Below are positions 62,083-64,000 of a DNA stretch of 64,000 nucleotides, in pieces. The position numbers and the translations under genes are program-made. The DNA lies in NCBI RefSeq assembly GCF_008386635.1, contig NZ_VUOE01000001.1, positions 1,550,001-1,614,000 on the forward strand, read 5' to 3'. The stretch is from Maribacter flavus. Lineage in GTDB: Bacteria > Bacteroidota > Bacteroidia > Flavobacteriales > Flavobacteriaceae. Within the stretch, counting starts at the first letter, position 1, and the number at the start of each line of letters is the position of its first letter. A model generated the notes under the pieces. The model made no database searches. It was not told where the DNA came from and saw only the letters and a program-made list of their open reading frames with translations.

Positions 62083-63537
62083 ATGGAAGAACATAAAAAC
62101 GAAAACCCTTTAAAGGTCAATAGGCGCCACTTTTTTTCACAGTTGAGCGTGGGCATAGGTTCCTTGGCCTTAGGATCCCTTTTAATTCCCGATCTGTTCA
62201 AGAACGGCTCCAAAGAGTTGGCCCAACAACCTTTGGGCATCCCCCATTTTGCCCCCAAGGCAAAACGGGTCATCTATCTGTTTCAGGCCGGGGCGCCCTC
62301 GCAATTGGAAACCTTTGATTATAAACCGATGTTGCGCAAGCGCATGGGTGAAGATTTGCCGGAATCCATCCGAAACGGGCAACGGTTAACGGGCATGACG
62401 GCGAATCAGGAAAAGTTTCCGTTGATGCCGCCGGCCGTCAATTTCAGGCAACATGGACAAAGTGGTACCTGGATCAGTGATTTTTTTCCGTATACGGCTA
62501 AAATTGCCGATGAGATCACGGTCATCCGCAGTATGCATACCGAAGCAATCAACCACGATCCCGCCATCACCTTTTTTCAGACCGGGAGCCAGATATCCGG
62601 TAGGCCCAGTATGGGTTCTTGGATGAGTTATGGCCTGGGCAGCGAAAATAAGAACCTGCCTTCTTTTGTGGTTCTGACCTCTAGGGGAGATGGCAATAGC
62701 CAAGGGCTCTATTCAAAACTTTGGTCCAGCGGGTTTTTGGATTCCAAGCACCAAGGGGTGCTGTTGCGTTCCGGAAAGGACCCCGTACTCTATCTCAATG
62801 ACCCGGAGGGTATTTCCCGATCGGAAAAACGAGACCTCTTGAACGAGGTATCCGTATTGAACAAGTTACACCATGTGGAGACGGGCGATGACGAGATAGA
62901 ATCGCGTATTGCCCAATATGAAATGGCGTATCGCATGCAGATGTCGGTTCCCGATGTCATGGACATTTCCAAGGAACCCAAATCCATTATCGACCTATAT
63001 GGCGAGGATTGCCAGGTACCCGGAACCTATGCGGCCAATGCGCTTCAAGCAAGAAGATTGGCGGAGAACGGGGTGAGGTTCATACAATTATACCATCAGG
63101 GCTGGGACCAGCACGGCAATCTGCCCAACGAAATGGCGGGTCAGGCGAAGGATGTTGACCAAGCCTCGGCCGCTTTGGTTTTGGATCTGAAACAACGGGG
63201 CATGTTGGAGGATACCTTGGTAATCTGGGGAGGAGAATTCGGAAGGGGCAATTACTGCCAAGGAAAGTTCGACCCGGCCAATTACGGCAGGGACCACCAC
63301 CCCAGGGCCTTTAGTATCTGGATGGCCGGTGGGGGCATAAAGCAAGGCTTGAATTACGGTCAGACCGATGAATTTGGGTACAACGTCATTGAAAATCCGG
63401 TGCATATCAACGATTTTCATGCAACCTTGATGTATGCCTTGGGACTGGACCATGAACAGCTCACATATAAGTATCAGGGGCGTCGTTTTCGATTGACGGA
63501 CGTGGCCGGGAACGTTATCAAAGATCTTTTAGCATAA
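62083..63537 (+). CDS. DUF1501 domain protein, Tat-exported
   Basis: A 484-residue protein with a twin-arginine signal: NRRHFFSQLSVGIGSLALG near residue 14. The DUF1501 (sulfatase/alkaline-phosphatase-like fold) body shows IYLFQAGAPSQLETFDYKP, MHTEAINHDPA, GSWMSYGLGSENKNLP, LYHQGWDQHGN and VIWGGEFGR. The pairing with a PSD1/DUF1553 gene is fixed in many genomes, and both are likely exported. It starts four bases after the preceding stop and ends four before the next ATG. Confidence 0.93.
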   Translation: MEEHKNENPLKVNRRHFFSQLSVGIGSLALGSLLIPDLFKNGSKELAQQPLGIPHFAPKAKRVIYLFQAGAPSQLETFDYKPMLRKRMGEDLPESIRNGQRLTGMTANQEKFPLMPPAVNFRQHGQSGTWISDFFPYTAKIADEITVIRSMHTEAINHDPAITFFQTGSQISGRPSMGSWMSYGLGSENKNLPSFVVLTSRGDGNSQGLYSKLWSSGFLDSKHQGVLLRSGKDPVLYLNDPEGISRSEKRDLLNEVSVLNKLHHVETGDDEIESRIAQYEMAYRMQMSVPDVMDISKEPKSIIDLYGEDCQVPGTYAANALQARRLAENGVRFIQLYHQGWDQHGNLPNEMAGQAKDVDQASAALVLDLKQRGMLEDTLVIWGGEFGRGNYCQGKFDPANYGRDHHPRAFSIWMAGGGIKQGLNYGQTDEFGYNVIENPVHINDFHATLMYALGLDHEQLTYKYQGRRFRLTDVAGNVIKDLLA

Positions 63538-63541
63538 CCCG

Positions 63542-64000
63542 ATGACAAAGTCTACGCAAAAACGCTGGGTGGACTACCTCATTTTGGGGCTTTCCGTCTT
63601 TTTGGTCTTTTGCCTGCTGTTTGAATCCTACATGGAATTACCGGCGTGGGTGTCCTGGTTGGGACGGTGGCATCCCTTGGTGCTGCATTTCCCCATTGTG
63701 CTGCTGCTTATAGCAATTTTCTTGAGCCTAACGGGTAAAAATGTGCCGAAAAGGTTGCTAATAGTTGCGGTTGTATCGGCCTTGGTTACGGCCATATCAG
63801 GATTTTTTCTAGGGAAGGACACCTTGGTAAAAGGAGACCTGCTCGTTTGGCACCAATGGTTGGGCGGGGCCCTGGCCTTGCTATCGGCAGTATGGTATGC
63901 CTTCGTAAATATGTTTCCATCCCAAATACGCTACCAACAAGTAATCCAGGTCGTACTCATAGGACTTATTGGGTTTACGGGCCACTATGGGGGAATGGTC
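63542..64000 (+). CDS. Membrane protein of the PSD1/DUF1501 operon, N-terminal part
   Basis: The first 153 residues of a gene cut by the window end. At least four hydrophobic helices, with GRWHPLVLHFPIVLLLIAIF near residue 42 (the DUF2231-like 'HP..VHFPI' motif) and VWHQWLGGALALLSAVWYA near 102. In such operons the third gene is often a membrane protein with a C-terminal cytochrome c or leucine-rich domain; that part is outside the window. ATG at 63542, four bases after the DUF1501 stop. Confidence 0.75.
   Translation, partial: MTKSTQKRWVDYLILGLSVFLVFCLLFESYMELPAWVSWLGRWHPLVLHFPIVLLLIAIFLSLTGKNVPKRLLIVAVVSALVTAISGFFLGKDTLVKGDLLVWHQWLGGALALLSAVWYAFVNMFPSQIRYQQVIQVVLIGLIGFTGHYGGMV

Overview
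The window looks like the chromosome of a marine Flavobacteriaceae bacterium (Bacteroidota; a Maribacter, Zobellia or Arenibacter type of genome is my guess). The signs are SusC/SusD genes, a hybrid two-component regulator, many lipoproteins and outer-membrane barrels, an rnpA gene next to an S41 peptidase, and promoters of the Bacteroidota form TAnnTTTG. No rRNA or CRISPR array was seen.

Layout. 1-2305: the 5' end of an adenylate-forming enzyme gene, a short relic of a PQQ-dehydrogenase paralogue, about 600 bases of degraded sequence and one barrel protein. 2306-10769: a reverse operon (S10 peptidase, PqqB-like hydrolase, fructosamine-kinase-like protein, PQQ dehydrogenase with embedded haem c), divergent from a forward set (HGSNAT-like acetyltransferase, PIG-L deacetylase, DUF1080 protein). 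10770-17206: a tight reverse operon of MBL hydrolase, S8, M1, rnpA and S41. 17369-25224: response regulator, large PAS/CHASE histidine kinase, Na+/H+ antiporter, lepA. 25432-30348: two tandem barrel receptors. 30350-33810: a PD40 lipoprotein, an Lgt-like membrane protein, a radical SAM protein of the tetraether-synthase-like type and a small membrane protein. 33843-38582: M28 peptidase, a folded intergenic repeat, dus, LolE-like permease, rbfA and methylmalonyl-CoA epimerase.

38700-58256 is the centrepiece: a 19.5-kb integrative mobilizable element inserted in a tRNA gene with anticodon CAT. Its ends are a 47-bp duplication of the 3' half of that tRNA gene, each with a nearby tandem 11-mer repeat. 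It carries a HTH/excisionase-like gene, a toxin-antitoxin pair, a complete compact fructan/sucrose utilization locus (periplasmic-sensor hybrid regulator, MFS sugar porter, GH32, SusC, SusD, fructokinase), a candidate oriT, MobC, a relaxase, an unknown possibly nuclease-like gene and a tyrosine recombinase. No type IV secretion genes are present, so transfer would need a helper. The logic of the cargo is closed: SusC/D import the fructan, GH32 releases fructose, the sensor detects it, the MFS protein imports it and the kinase phosphorylates it.

58269-64000 is core-like again: the original tRNA terminator stranded beyond the island, an MscS-type channel, and an operon of PSD1/DUF1549/DUF1553 cytochrome, DUF1501 protein and a membrane protein cut by the window end.
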